Positions 53,455-62,600 of a DNA stretch of 64,000 bases are shown piece after piece. The stretch comes from Pseudomonas entomophila (GTDB lineage Bacteria > Pseudomonadota > Gammaproteobacteria > Pseudomonadales > Pseudomonadaceae). The stretch spans positions 1-64,000 of the forward strand of contig NZ_JAAMQI010000020.1 of assembly GCF_013523165.1 (NCBI RefSeq), written 5' to 3'. The stretch's first letter is position 1. Each line of letters starts with the position of its first letter. Below the pieces are notes generated by a model. The model made no database searches, had not been told where the DNA came from, and worked only from the letters and a program-made list of their open reading frames with translations. The position numbers were made by a program, and so were the translations under genes.

Positions 53455-54201
53455 ATGACGGTGTATTTCATTGGCGCCGGCCCGGGCGACCCGGAACTGA
53501 TCACGGTCAAGGGCCAGCGACTCATCCGCCAGTGCCCGGTGATCATCTACGCCGGCTCGCTGGTGCCCCCTGGCGTGCTCGACGGCCACTGCGCCACCCA
53601 GGTGATCAACAGCGCCGAGCTGCACCTGACCCAGATTATCGACGCCATCGCCCAGGCCCATGCCCAGGGCCTGGACGTGGCCCGGGTGCACAGCGGCGAC
53701 CCCAGCCTGTATGGCGCCATCGGCGAGCAGATCCGTCACCTGCGCGCCCTCGGCATCGACTACCAGATCATCCCCGGCGTCACCGCCACCGCGGCCAGTG
53801 CCGCGTTGCTGGGCTGCGAGCTGACCCTGCCGGACATCGCCCAGACGGTCATCCTCACCCGTTACGGGGACACCTCGCCGATGCCTGAAGGCGAAGCCCT
53901 GGCCGACCTGGCCCGACACCGCAGCACCCTGGCCATTCACCTAGGCGTGCGCAACCTGCCGCGCATCGTCGACGAACTGTTGCCCGCCTACGGCCCCGAC
54001 TGCCCGGTGGCCGTGGTGCACCGCGCCACCTGGCCCGACCAGGACTGGGTCCGGGGCACCTTGGCGGACATCGTGGCGCAGGTCGACGCCAAGGGCTTTC
54101 GCCGCACGGCGTTGATCCTGGTGGGGTTCGTGCTGGGCGATGCGCCGTTTGCCGAGTCGGCGCTGTACCGGGCCGGGCACGCGCACCTCTACAGGCCTTG
54201 A
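53455..54201 (+). CDS. cobM: Precorrin-4 C11-methyltransferase
   Basis: A 248-residue SAM-dependent methylase of the cobalamin family: VYFIGAGPGDPELITVKG at the N-terminus, then ARVHSGDPSLYGAIGEQ and IPGVTATAASAALLGCELTLP. CobM methylates C-11 of precorrin-4 in the aerobic pathway. ATG at 53455 follows AAGGATCC. It is last in the riboswitch-led plus-strand operon. Confidence 0.94.
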   Translation: MTVYFIGAGPGDPELITVKGQRLIRQCPVIIYAGSLVPPGVLDGHCATQVINSAELHLTQIIDAIAQAHAQGLDVARVHSGDPSLYGAIGEQIRHLRALGIDYQIIPGVTATAASAALLGCELTLPDIAQTVILTRYGDTSPMPEGEALADLARHRSTLAIHLGVRNLPRIVDELLPAYGPDCPVAVVHRATWPDQDWVRGTLADIVAQVDAKGFRRTALILVGFVLGDAPFAESALYRAGHAHLYRP

Positions 54202-54332
54202 CCCTCCGGGCCTGGAAGGTCTGAAAGCTCGGCACACGAGCGCGCCGAGTGTCGCCGTCGCGCAGCGATCCGATACGCGCCGCCTTCCAGCCACCGGCTG
54301 CCTGGGCTCAATGCGCTGATCTTCAGCGCTCA

Positions 54333-54457
54333 TGTAGGAATTTTCTACAACTCTGTCTGCTTTTTTCAACAACCCTATACTGCCCATTACGTGCACCGGG
54401 GAGTTCGACGTATCGTGCCGCCCGCCGTCAGCCCTTGCTGACAGAATGATTCCTACA
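54333..54457 (+). promoter_or_regulatory. Candidate autoregulatory sites of the BvgA-like regulator
   Basis: TGTAGGAA-T-TTTCTACA (54333-54349) is a 17-base palindrome with one mismatch. TTCCTACAACT (54450-54460) repeats its right arm, TTTCTACAACT (54342-54352). A plausible -10 (TATACT, 54376-54381) lies between, without a good -35, as in activator-dependent promoters. BvgA/EvgA-type regulators bind TTYCTACA-like sites. This is a candidate only. Confidence 0.5.
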
Positions 54458-54496
54458 ACTGACGGGAATCGGACTCATTTCCGACAGGAGTTTCTG

Positions 54497-55111
54497 ATGA
54501 CAACTGTATTGGTGGTGGACGACCATCCCACGGTACGTCTGGCCTTGCGCATGCTGCTCGAGCGTGAGCGGTTCATCGTGGTGGGCGAGGCCGAGAACGG
54601 CGCCGACGCCGTTCAGATGGCGCGGCGCCTGGCGCCCGACGTAGTGATCCTCGACATCGGCCTGCCGGGCCTGGATGGCATGGAGGTGATCAAGCGCCTG
54701 AAACTGTTCGAGACGCCACCGCGCATCATGGTGCTGAGTGGTCAGCCGGCGGATCTGTTCGTACGTCGTTGCCTGGACGCAGGCATCGCTGCGTTCGTCA
54801 ACAAGAACGAGGACCTCGACTCGGTGATCTTCGCCCTCAAGGCCATGGTCAAGGGGTACTCGACCTTTCCACAACTGTCGGTCAACAGCCACACGCTGGA
54901 AAGCGAAAGCGTGCGCCTGGGCTATCTGTCCAACCGTGAGATGGAAGTACTGCGACGCTTGTCGCGCGGTGAGAACAACAAGAGCATCGGCGTGAGCATG
55001 AACTTGAGCGCCAAGACCATCAGCACCTACCGCGGGCGCATCATGGAAAAGCTCAAGACCGAGTCGCTGGTGGAAATGGTCGACCTGGCCAAGCGCAACC
55101 AGGTCACCTGA
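54497..55111 (+). CDS. BvgA/EvgA-like response regulator
   Basis: A 204-residue NarL-type regulator. The receiver domain has VVDDHPTVR and the phosphoacceptor in VVILDIGLPGLDG (about D54), with the conserved lysine in FVNKNED. The LuxR-type HTH is at ~140-200 (LSNREMEVLRRLSRGENNKS then SAKTISTYRGRIMEKLK). ATG has ACAGGAG upstream; the earlier part of the frame is unsupported. The kinase gene follows after 3 bases, making a BvgA/S- or EvgA/S-like phosphorelay pair. Confidence 0.92.
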   Translation: MTTVLVVDDHPTVRLALRMLLERERFIVVGEAENGADAVQMARRLAPDVVILDIGLPGLDGMEVIKRLKLFETPPRIMVLSGQPADLFVRRCLDAGIAAFVNKNEDLDSVIFALKAMVKGYSTFPQLSVNSHTLESESVRLGYLSNREMEVLRRLSRGENNKSIGVSMNLSAKTISTYRGRIMEKLKTESLVEMVDLAKRNQVT

Positions 55112-55114
55112 GCC

Positions 55115-58100
55115 TTGAATGCCCTGATCCTGCTTATCGCGCTTGCCCTCATGGGCGGCTATGCCACCGAGGCCGACGCCTTCGAGCCCCGTCAATTGCT
55201 GGCACGCTCGCTCAGCGTCAGCCAGCCGCTGTCGCTGAAGCCGGCCGATCGGCACTGGCTGGCGCAACGCCAAGCGCTGATCCTGGGCAGCTCCAGACCG
55301 GACTACCCACCCTTCGACATCAACATCAGCCCGCTGGACTATGAAGGCCTGACGGCCGATTACGCAGGGCTGATCAGCCAGGTGCTCGGCATCCCCGTCC
55401 AGGTGCGACGCTTCGACGACCGTCAGCAGGCGATCGCCGCCTTGCATGCCGGGCAGATCGACCTGCTGGGCAGCTCCAATGGGTTCGAGGCCGCGGATGC
55501 CCACCTGGCCCTGACCCACGCCTACGCCGATGACCTGCCGGTGATCGTCGGCACCCCCGCCCGCCCCCTGGGCAGCGGGCACACGCTGGCCGGCCTGCGC
55601 CTGGCGATGGTCGACCACTACCTGCCGCACGCGCGCGTGCGTGCGCTCTACCCCGATGCCACGCTGATGCCGGTGCGCTCGACCCTCGCCGGGCTGTCGG
55701 CGGTGCTGCTCGGGCAAGCCGATGCCTATCTGGGCGATGTCATCAGCAGCGATTTCATGATCAGCAAGAATTACCTGGGCCAGCTGCGTGTCGATCACTT
55801 CGTCAAGGCGCCGCGCGAGGCCTTCGCCTTCGCCGTGGACCGCCGCGAGACGACCTTGCTGCGGCTGCTCGATCAGGCCCTGCTGGCCATCGGCGACAGC
55901 GAACGCCTGAATATCCTGCGCCGCTGGACCAGCGGCACCACGCGCACCCTGCTCGAGCAGAATGCCGCCCTGCTGACCGACCAGGAGCAGCGCTGGATCG
56001 CCACTCACCCCACGATCAAGGTCCTGATGACCCCGACCCTGCCGCCGCTGGCCATGGAGGACGATGACCGACGGCTGAGTGGCATGACCGTCGACCTGCT
56101 GGCGCAGATCGGGCGCCGTACGGGCCTGCGCTTCGAGATCCAGGCGCGCGACTCGGTACAGGCCATGGTCGATCAGGTGGCCAGCGGCCAGGCCGACCTG
56201 ATCGGTGCACTGGGCTATGGCGACGAGCGCGCTTCACGCCTGCTTTTCACACGGCCCTACCTGGTCAGCCCGCGGGTGCTGGTGACCCGGGTGGGTACGC
56301 CGCTGTCCGACACGACGCTGGCCGGTCAACGCGTGGCGCTGCTGCGTGGTTCACCGCTCAAGGCGCCGTTGCTGGCCCGGTTTCCCGAAGCCCGTATCGT
56401 CGAGGTGGAAAACCCCTTGCGCATGTTCGAGGCCGTCGCCAACGGCAAGGCGGATGCCACCTTGAGCGCGCAGGTCAACGCCAATTACCTCATCGGCCGC
56501 CTGTTCAAAGGGCGTCTGCAGATCGCCTCGACCTATGGCGACGAACCGGCCATCGCAGCGTTCGCGGTCGGGGCGACGCAACCGATCCTGGGGTCGATCC
56601 TGGACAAGACCTTGCTCAGCATGCCGCCCGAAGAACTCGACGCCCTCTTCGGCCCGTGGCGCAGCACGGCCCTGGTCAATGCCAACCCCTGGCACGATTA
56701 CCGCACCCTGGCCCTGTGGGTGCTGGTCCTGTCAGGCCTGCTGCTGGCCGGCGTGCTGCTGTGGAATACCTGGTTGCGCACCCTGATCCAGCAGCGCACC
56801 GTCGCCGAGCAGGCCTTGCAGAACCAGCTGGTGGTAAGCCGGGACCTGCTCGAGCAGTTGCGTCAGGCCAAGAACGGCGCCGAGCAGGCCAACCGGGCCA
56901 AGAGCAGCTTCCTGGCGATCATGAGCCACGAGATCCGCACGCCAATGAACGCGATCATCGGCCTGCTGGAGATGGCGCTGCAAGAGCACGAGCAGGGCCG
57001 CAGCGATCGACGCGCCTTGCAGACGGCGCACGATTCGGCCATGGGCCTGCTGGCGCTGATCGGCGATATCCTCGACATCTCGCGAATCGAAGCCGGGCAC
57101 ATGGCGCTGCACCCGGTGCCGACCGACCTGGTCGCACTGGTCGAGTCGACCGCTCAGGTGTTCGCCGTCAACGCGCGGGCCAAGGGCTTGCAGCTGACGG
57201 TCAACCGGCCGCCGGTGGCGGTCTGGGTGCGGGTCGACCCGCTGCGCATTCGGCAGGTGCTGTCCAACCTGCTGAGCAATGCCATCAAGTTCACCCCCCA
57301 TGGCGACGTGCAGGTCTATCTCGACGCCCAGGACCCACAGGACGGCAGTGCGCTGACCGTGCACCTTCAGGTACGCGACAGTGGTATCGGGATCCATCCG
57401 GCCGATCAGGTGAAGCTGTTCGCCGTGTTCTCGCAGGTGGAGCAACCGGGCGCCCATCAAGGCGCCGGACTGGGCCTGGTGATCAGCCGCACCTTGTGCG
57501 AGCTGATGGGCGGCAGCCTGGCGTTGCGCAGCACACCGGGCCAGGGCACGCAGATCGACGTGCGCCTGACACTGGACCCTGCGCAACCGAGCGAACCGGC
57601 CCGTGCGATCGACGCAGCGCCAGGCCACGTCAGCAGGCAGGCCCTGCAGGTGCTGGTGGTCGATGACTACCCGGCCAATCTCATGCTGCTGGAAAAGCAA
57701 CTGACCAGCCTCGGCCACCATGTCACCTTGGCCGAGGAGGGTCAGGCGGGCCTGGCGCACTGGGCGCACGGACACTTCGACGTGGTCCTGACCGATGTCG
57801 CCATGCCGGCGCTCGACGGGCATGCGCTGACACGTCGAATCCGCGCCCTGGAACGTGAACAGGACCGCGCGCCCTGCCGCATCCTGGGGATCACCGCCAA
57901 CGCCCAGGCCGAAGAGCGTCAACGCTGCCTGGACAGCGGCATGGACGATTGTCTGTTCAAACCCGTCGGCCTGCAGGCGCTGCGTGCGCACGTTCCTCCG
58001 GTCGAGGCGACAGGCCTCGCCAGCGCACCGGTCGCGCCTGACGTTTCAGCGCCCCTGGAGGTCAAGCCCAGCGGCTTCGACCTGGACGAGCTGCGTCACT

Positions 58101-58402
58101 TGACCCAGGGCGATCCGCATCTGGAACTGCGCTTGGTCCAGCAACTGGCCCAGAGCAATGCCCAGGACCTCGAGGCCTTGCTGGCCCTGGGTGAAAGGCC
58201 TGACCCGCAGGCGCTACGGGCGCTGGTGCACCGCATCAAGGGCGGCGCCAAGATGATTCGCGCCCGTGGCGTGGTGGCTGACTGCGAGCAGCTCGAACAG
58301 AACGATGGCCCGTGGGACGGCGCTGCACTGGCTCAGTTGCAGGCACGTGTGCGAGGCTTGCAGCACGACCTGGAGCAGCTCGCCGCAGCGCGTGCGCGCT
58401 GA
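55115..58402 (+). CDS. Unorthodox BvgS/EvgS-like hybrid histidine kinase
   Basis: A 1095-residue sensor. A signal peptide (LILLIALALMGG) leads into two periplasmic solute-binding (Venus-flytrap) domains at about 45-270 and 285-525. A membrane helix is at ~530-552 (TLALWVLVLSGLLLAGVLLW). Then a short linker, HisKA with H605 (MSHEIRTPMN), ATPase (SNLLSNAIKF, GAGLGLVISR), a receiver with D894 (VLTDVAMP), and an HPt domain with H1039 (LVHRIKGGAKM). The four-step relay is complete, so it should phosphorylate the upstream regulator. The apparent start is TTG at 55115; no ATG precedes the signal peptide in frame. Unlike BvgS, no PAS domain is seen before HisKA. Confidence 0.92.
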   Translation: MNALILLIALALMGGYATEADAFEPRQLLARSLSVSQPLSLKPADRHWLAQRQALILGSSRPDYPPFDINISPLDYEGLTADYAGLISQVLGIPVQVRRFDDRQQAIAALHAGQIDLLGSSNGFEAADAHLALTHAYADDLPVIVGTPARPLGSGHTLAGLRLAMVDHYLPHARVRALYPDATLMPVRSTLAGLSAVLLGQADAYLGDVISSDFMISKNYLGQLRVDHFVKAPREAFAFAVDRRETTLLRLLDQALLAIGDSERLNILRRWTSGTTRTLLEQNAALLTDQEQRWIATHPTIKVLMTPTLPPLAMEDDDRRLSGMTVDLLAQIGRRTGLRFEIQARDSVQAMVDQVASGQADLIGALGYGDERASRLLFTRPYLVSPRVLVTRVGTPLSDTTLAGQRVALLRGSPLKAPLLARFPEARIVEVENPLRMFEAVANGKADATLSAQVNANYLIGRLFKGRLQIASTYGDEPAIAAFAVGATQPILGSILDKTLLSMPPEELDALFGPWRSTALVNANPWHDYRTLALWVLVLSGLLLAGVLLWNTWLRTLIQQRTVAEQALQNQLVVSRDLLEQLRQAKNGAEQANRAKSSFLAIMSHEIRTPMNAIIGLLEMALQEHEQGRSDRRALQTAHDSAMGLLALIGDILDISRIEAGHMALHPVPTDLVALVESTAQVFAVNARAKGLQLTVNRPPVAVWVRVDPLRIRQVLSNLLSNAIKFTPHGDVQVYLDAQDPQDGSALTVHLQVRDSGIGIHPADQVKLFAVFSQVEQPGAHQGAGLGLVISRTLCELMGGSLALRSTPGQGTQIDVRLTLDPAQPSEPARAIDAAPGHVSRQALQVLVVDDYPANLMLLEKQLTSLGHHVTLAEEGQAGLAHWAHGHFDVVLTDVAMPALDGHALTRRIRALEREQDRAPCRILGITANAQAEERQRCLDSGMDDCLFKPVGLQALRAHVPPVEATGLASAPVAPDVSAPLEVKPSGFDLDELRHLTQGDPHLELRLVQQLAQSNAQDLEALLALGERPDPQALRALVHRIKGGAKMIRARGVVADCEQLEQNDGPWDGAALAQLQARVRGLQHDLEQLAAARAR

Positions 58403-58484
58403 AGGCCGAACGCTGGACGCCGAGGAACGTCGCTGACGCCCTTGCTGTCGCAAGCACAATGACGCGACCTACACAGGAGGCAGG

Positions 58485-59003
58485 ATGGACTCGCTGACGG
58501 CGATCGTGGTGATGGGGGTGTCCGGGTGTGGCAAGAGCAGCGTGGGCACGGCGATCGCCGTGCGCAGCGGCGGCCACCTGATCGAGGGCGACGCGTTCCA
58601 CAGCCCCGACAGCATCGCGAAGATGCAGGCGGGCATTGCACTCGAGGATGCCGACCGGGCCGGCTGGCTGGATCGCCTGTGCGAGGCGCTGCGCGCGTCG
58701 GTGCGCCAGGGCGAACGGCCGGTGCTGGCCTGCTCGGCGCTCAAGCGTCGCTACCGCGACACGCTGCGCCAGGCCGTGCCTGGCCTGGGTTTCGTGTTCC
58801 TCGAGTTGAGCCCGGCCGCTGCACGCGACCGAGTGACCCTGCGCCTGGGCCACTTCATGGCCCCCAGCCTGATCGATAGCCAGTTCGCCACGCTCGAACC
58901 GCCGGTCGACGAGCCCCTGACCCTGACCCTGGACGCGCTACAACCTGCCTCCGTACTGGCCGACCAAGTCGATGCATGGCTGACGTTGAAGACGGTCTCG
59001 TAA
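58485..59003 (+). CDS. gntK: Gluconokinase
   Basis: A 172-residue P-loop kinase of the GntK type: GVSGCGKSSVG at residues 11-21, the substrate block EGDAFHSPDSIAKMQAG, and LACSALKRRYRD. It phosphorylates D-gluconate to 6-phosphogluconate, feeding the Entner-Doudoroff pathway. GGAGG precedes the ATG. It is not beside gntR or a gluconate permease here, which is slightly unusual, and may be transcribed after the sensor kinase gene 82 bases upstream. Confidence 0.92.
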   Translation: MDSLTAIVVMGVSGCGKSSVGTAIAVRSGGHLIEGDAFHSPDSIAKMQAGIALEDADRAGWLDRLCEALRASVRQGERPVLACSALKRRYRDTLRQAVPGLGFVFLELSPAAARDRVTLRLGHFMAPSLIDSQFATLEPPVDEPLTLTLDALQPASVLADQVDAWLTLKTVS

Positions 59004-59149
59004 GCGGTTCGACCAGTGTGCGAACGACCGCCTGTCGCGCCCAGGGCACTTACCCGGCAGGCCGGATCACCAATGATCAAGCACCCGGCCAGATGCGTTG
59101 GCCACCGATTCCAGCGTCGCAAGCGATGCGTCTTCACAGGAGCTTGACC

Positions 59150-59476
59150 ATGAAGCGATCCCTGACCACCACCTGCCTGCTCGCCGCCCTGCTCGCCTCT
59201 CCCCTGGCCTTGGCAGTGGGCACCGGCCCGACCCACCCGGACGACCCTCACAAGGGCGCGCCCACGCCAGGGGTCGACAGCACCCTGAACCCTACCCAGG
59301 ACACCATGCCGACCAACCCGGATTCGCGCATCCAGGGCAACGGGCCTGACTCCCCACCTGCTCGCCAGGAGCATGACAACCCAGGCTTGCCAGGCCAGAA
59401 AGGGACGGGGTCGGAGCGCAACAGCGATCTGGACGGCGTTCGCACCGGCGACGGTTCTACCACCACCAAGCCATGA
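59150..59476 (+). CDS. Small exported hypothetical protein
   Basis: A 108-residue protein with a clear Sec signal (MKRSLTTTCLLAALLASPLALA) and a mature part of ~86 residues that is low in hydrophobics and rich in Pro, Gly, Asp, Asn and Thr, probably disordered. No cysteine remains after cleavage. CAGGAG precedes the ATG at 59150. No function recognised. The gap 59477-59646 to the next gene shows nothing definite. Confidence 0.7.
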   Translation: MKRSLTTTCLLAALLASPLALAVGTGPTHPDDPHKGAPTPGVDSTLNPTQDTMPTNPDSRIQGNGPDSPPARQEHDNPGLPGQKGTGSERNSDLDGVRTGDGSTTTKP

Positions 59477-59646
59477 GCTTCACCGAGCGCGCCCAAGTTC
59501 GAATGCGCTCATGAGGCGCTATGCGAAAGCGCGGTGGCGTCCATGACGACCGCCGCGCCTCATCGTCTCTTCAGTGGTAGTCATTCACTACCCTGACCGC
59601 GCCCCGCCCGGCTTGGATGACGGCTTCTTTCACAGGAGCCCTCTCC

Positions 59647-62600
59647 ATGACCGCAACGTCACCTGCTTTTCATCATGCCCAGATCTCACGGGCCTTCCCT
59701 GACTGGTCCAAACACCTGCATCCACACGACGCCTCTCGTGTGATCAAGGGCGCACGCCCTCCTTACTTCGATGAGCAAGGCGCCCTCTTCAGCTGGTACG
59801 CCGTCGCCGAGGAACAGGACAAGCAGACGCTGGCCGAGGCATTTCGCGTCCGTAATGCCAGTGCACGGTCCTTGGCCAAGGCAATGCGTGACAAGCGCGA
59901 CCCGATCAGTTTCGCCACACCGCTGCTACAGGAAGCCCTGGGCCTGGAAGTACCGGTCGGTACGGCACAGTACGTGTTCCAACCCTTCACCGTGGCGCAG
60001 GACTGGATCCAGGAACCCCTCGATCAAAGCCTGCCGCCTTCGGGCGACCCATTGCCGCCTGCGAAGGTGGTCACGGCGAATGGTCCGGCGCGGGCGACCA
60101 GCCTGCTGGCCGCTGCCTTGCACAATTTCGAAGGCTTGGAGGCCGTCGGTCCGCTGAGCACCTTGCGCCTGGGTCCCGCGGACGACACCCCTTTGCCAGG
60201 GTTGAGCATGGGCCGCTTCGTCAGTACCTGCCGTCGCCTGGACCTGGGCGGGCGCTACCAGCGTCACCTGGCCGATCTCTATCACGGAGCACAGGCTACT
60301 GGCATCGAGCAGGCCTGGATCCAGGCCAGCCTCGACCAACTTCGACTGGATACCCACGTGGCCGCCTTGCGCGGCCTGATCAGTCACGCCGCCCGACGAA
60401 CGCTGCTGGACTGGTGCGATCGAAGGCCTGGCGTGACCTACAGGGGCCACCCCTTGACCTGTCAGCGCCTGGAGCTGTTCGGCATCCCCCTGCATGACGT
60501 GCTGATCATCAGCGCCGAGAGCCGCGATCAGGTCAACCCGTGTCTCTTGTACATGCCGGGGCACCCTGATCAGCCCGTGCGCGAGTTCGACTCGATCAGT
60601 GCACTCGGCAAGCAACTGGCCGCTGGCCTTCAGGCAGAAGACGCCCGGCGGTACCTGCTGGGCAAGGCCTTGCTCGCACAGCAGCCTGCCCTGGACGCCC
60701 ACGTGCGATCGGCGCTTTTCGAGCGCCATGAGCACTTGGGGGACCCGGTCTGGGTACCGGTAGACTCCCCCAGGGTCAGGGCGCAACTGCGCAAGTTGCC
60801 CACCACCCCATGGCGCGACCTGTACAAGGCCTACGTGCGAAAGCTCAAGGCCGATGCCGAATACGTCGTGGTGCCCACGGCCCGCGTGGATGCCGAGGCG
60901 CGCCTGACCCTGCTCGAGCACTGGCTCGATGCAGGACTGAACGTGCTCAACGTGGCGGCCATGTTCGTACCCGGCCTGGGCCAGGTGATGCTGGCGGTCA
61001 GCGCGGCACAACTGCTCGATGGCATCTTCCAGGGCTTCGAGGCCTGGGAAGACGGCCAACGTGCCGAAGCCTTGGGCCAGGTGGAGTCGCTGCTGCTCAA
61101 CGCGCTCAGTGTCGGCGCACTGGCCGGTGGCTCGGTGGCATTGAAGGCCTCCGGGTTCATCGATGCCCTGGAGAGCGTGTTCGTCGATGGGCAGGAACGC
61201 CTCTGGCACCCCGACCTTGGCGCCTACCGCAGCGATGTCGCGATACCGCCCGACACCCTGCCCAATGTCCACGGCCAGTACGTGCTCGACGGTCGTCACT
61301 ACGTGCGCCTGGAAGAAGGCTGGTACGAACAGCGTCTGGACGACGACGGGCGCTGGCACCTGCACCACCCGAGCGACCCTGACGCCTACGCCCCTGCCTT
61401 CGTCCATGACGGGGCCACGGGCTGGCGCCTGATCCATGAAACGCCGCTGGACTGGGATCGCTTGACCCTGGTGCGTCGGCTGGGTCCGGCCGGCCAAACC
61501 TTGAAGGAGGCCGACGTCATGGCCGCCTTGCGTGCGAGCGACACCGACGACGCATTGCTGCGGCATTGCCATGTAGCCGCCGAACCGCCGCCCGTCCTGC
61601 TGACCGATGCGCTCGTACGCTTGAATGTCGACGATGAGGTCGAGGACCTCATCGATCGCGTGCGACAGGGTCTGCCCTTGCCCCCGCACAAGAACTATGC
61701 GGTCGCCGCCTTGCCCCACCTGCCTGGTTGGCCCGAGGATCATATCGTGGAGGTCTTCGAAGGCAGCGAGCAGTGGGGAACGTCGGTCCGTTACGGGCGC
61801 CTCCCACAGCCAGGCGACGTGATCGTGAAGATGACACGCGATGAGTTGAGCCAGGGTGCGCTGGCAAGGGTGGTGATCGAGCAGATCGACGCCAGGACCC
61901 TCGCTGCACTGCTGCCGCCTGGCACGGCCATGGCGCGACCGGTGCAGACCTTGCAACAGGTCCTGGCCGACGCGTTGATCGGTCAGCGTGAGGCCGTGTT
62001 CGCCCGCCTCCATGACGCGCGTCAGGCGGCTCCGAACGCAGCCGCACGCTGGCTCGGGCGACAGTTCATCGGTGTGCCGGACAACGCCTTGAACGCCGTG
62101 GTGGAAGCGGCCAGTCAGACCGAGCAACGCCAACTCGACGCGGGGCGCGTGCCGCTGCGGGTGGCAGAGGAAGCACGCCAACTGCAAGCCCGCTGCCGCC
62201 TGGAACGTGCCTTGCTCGGCCTGTACCGCCCTGGCCTGGCCACCGCCGACACCTGGACCCTGTTCGCCGCCTTGCGCGAAGCCGAGCCCGCACTGCCGGC
62301 CGACCAGCTGTTCGAGACAGCCTGCAGGCGTCGCGCCTGGGCGGCGCGCACGCTGGGTCAGCAGCCGATCAAACCGGGCTTTCGCTCGCCCCTGCGCCTG
62401 AGCGATGGGCGTCTGGGGTATCCACTCAGTGGCCGACCTCGGTTGTCGCGCTGGCGGCGCCCTGCCGAGACCCGTCTGCAGGACCTCTACCCGAGCCTGA
62501 CCGAGACGGAACGCACGCAGTTGCTGACCCAGCTCCGCGCGCGAGGCCCGCTTGCCGACCAATTGTCCGCGCTGCGACGCGAACAGGATACCTTGGCCGT

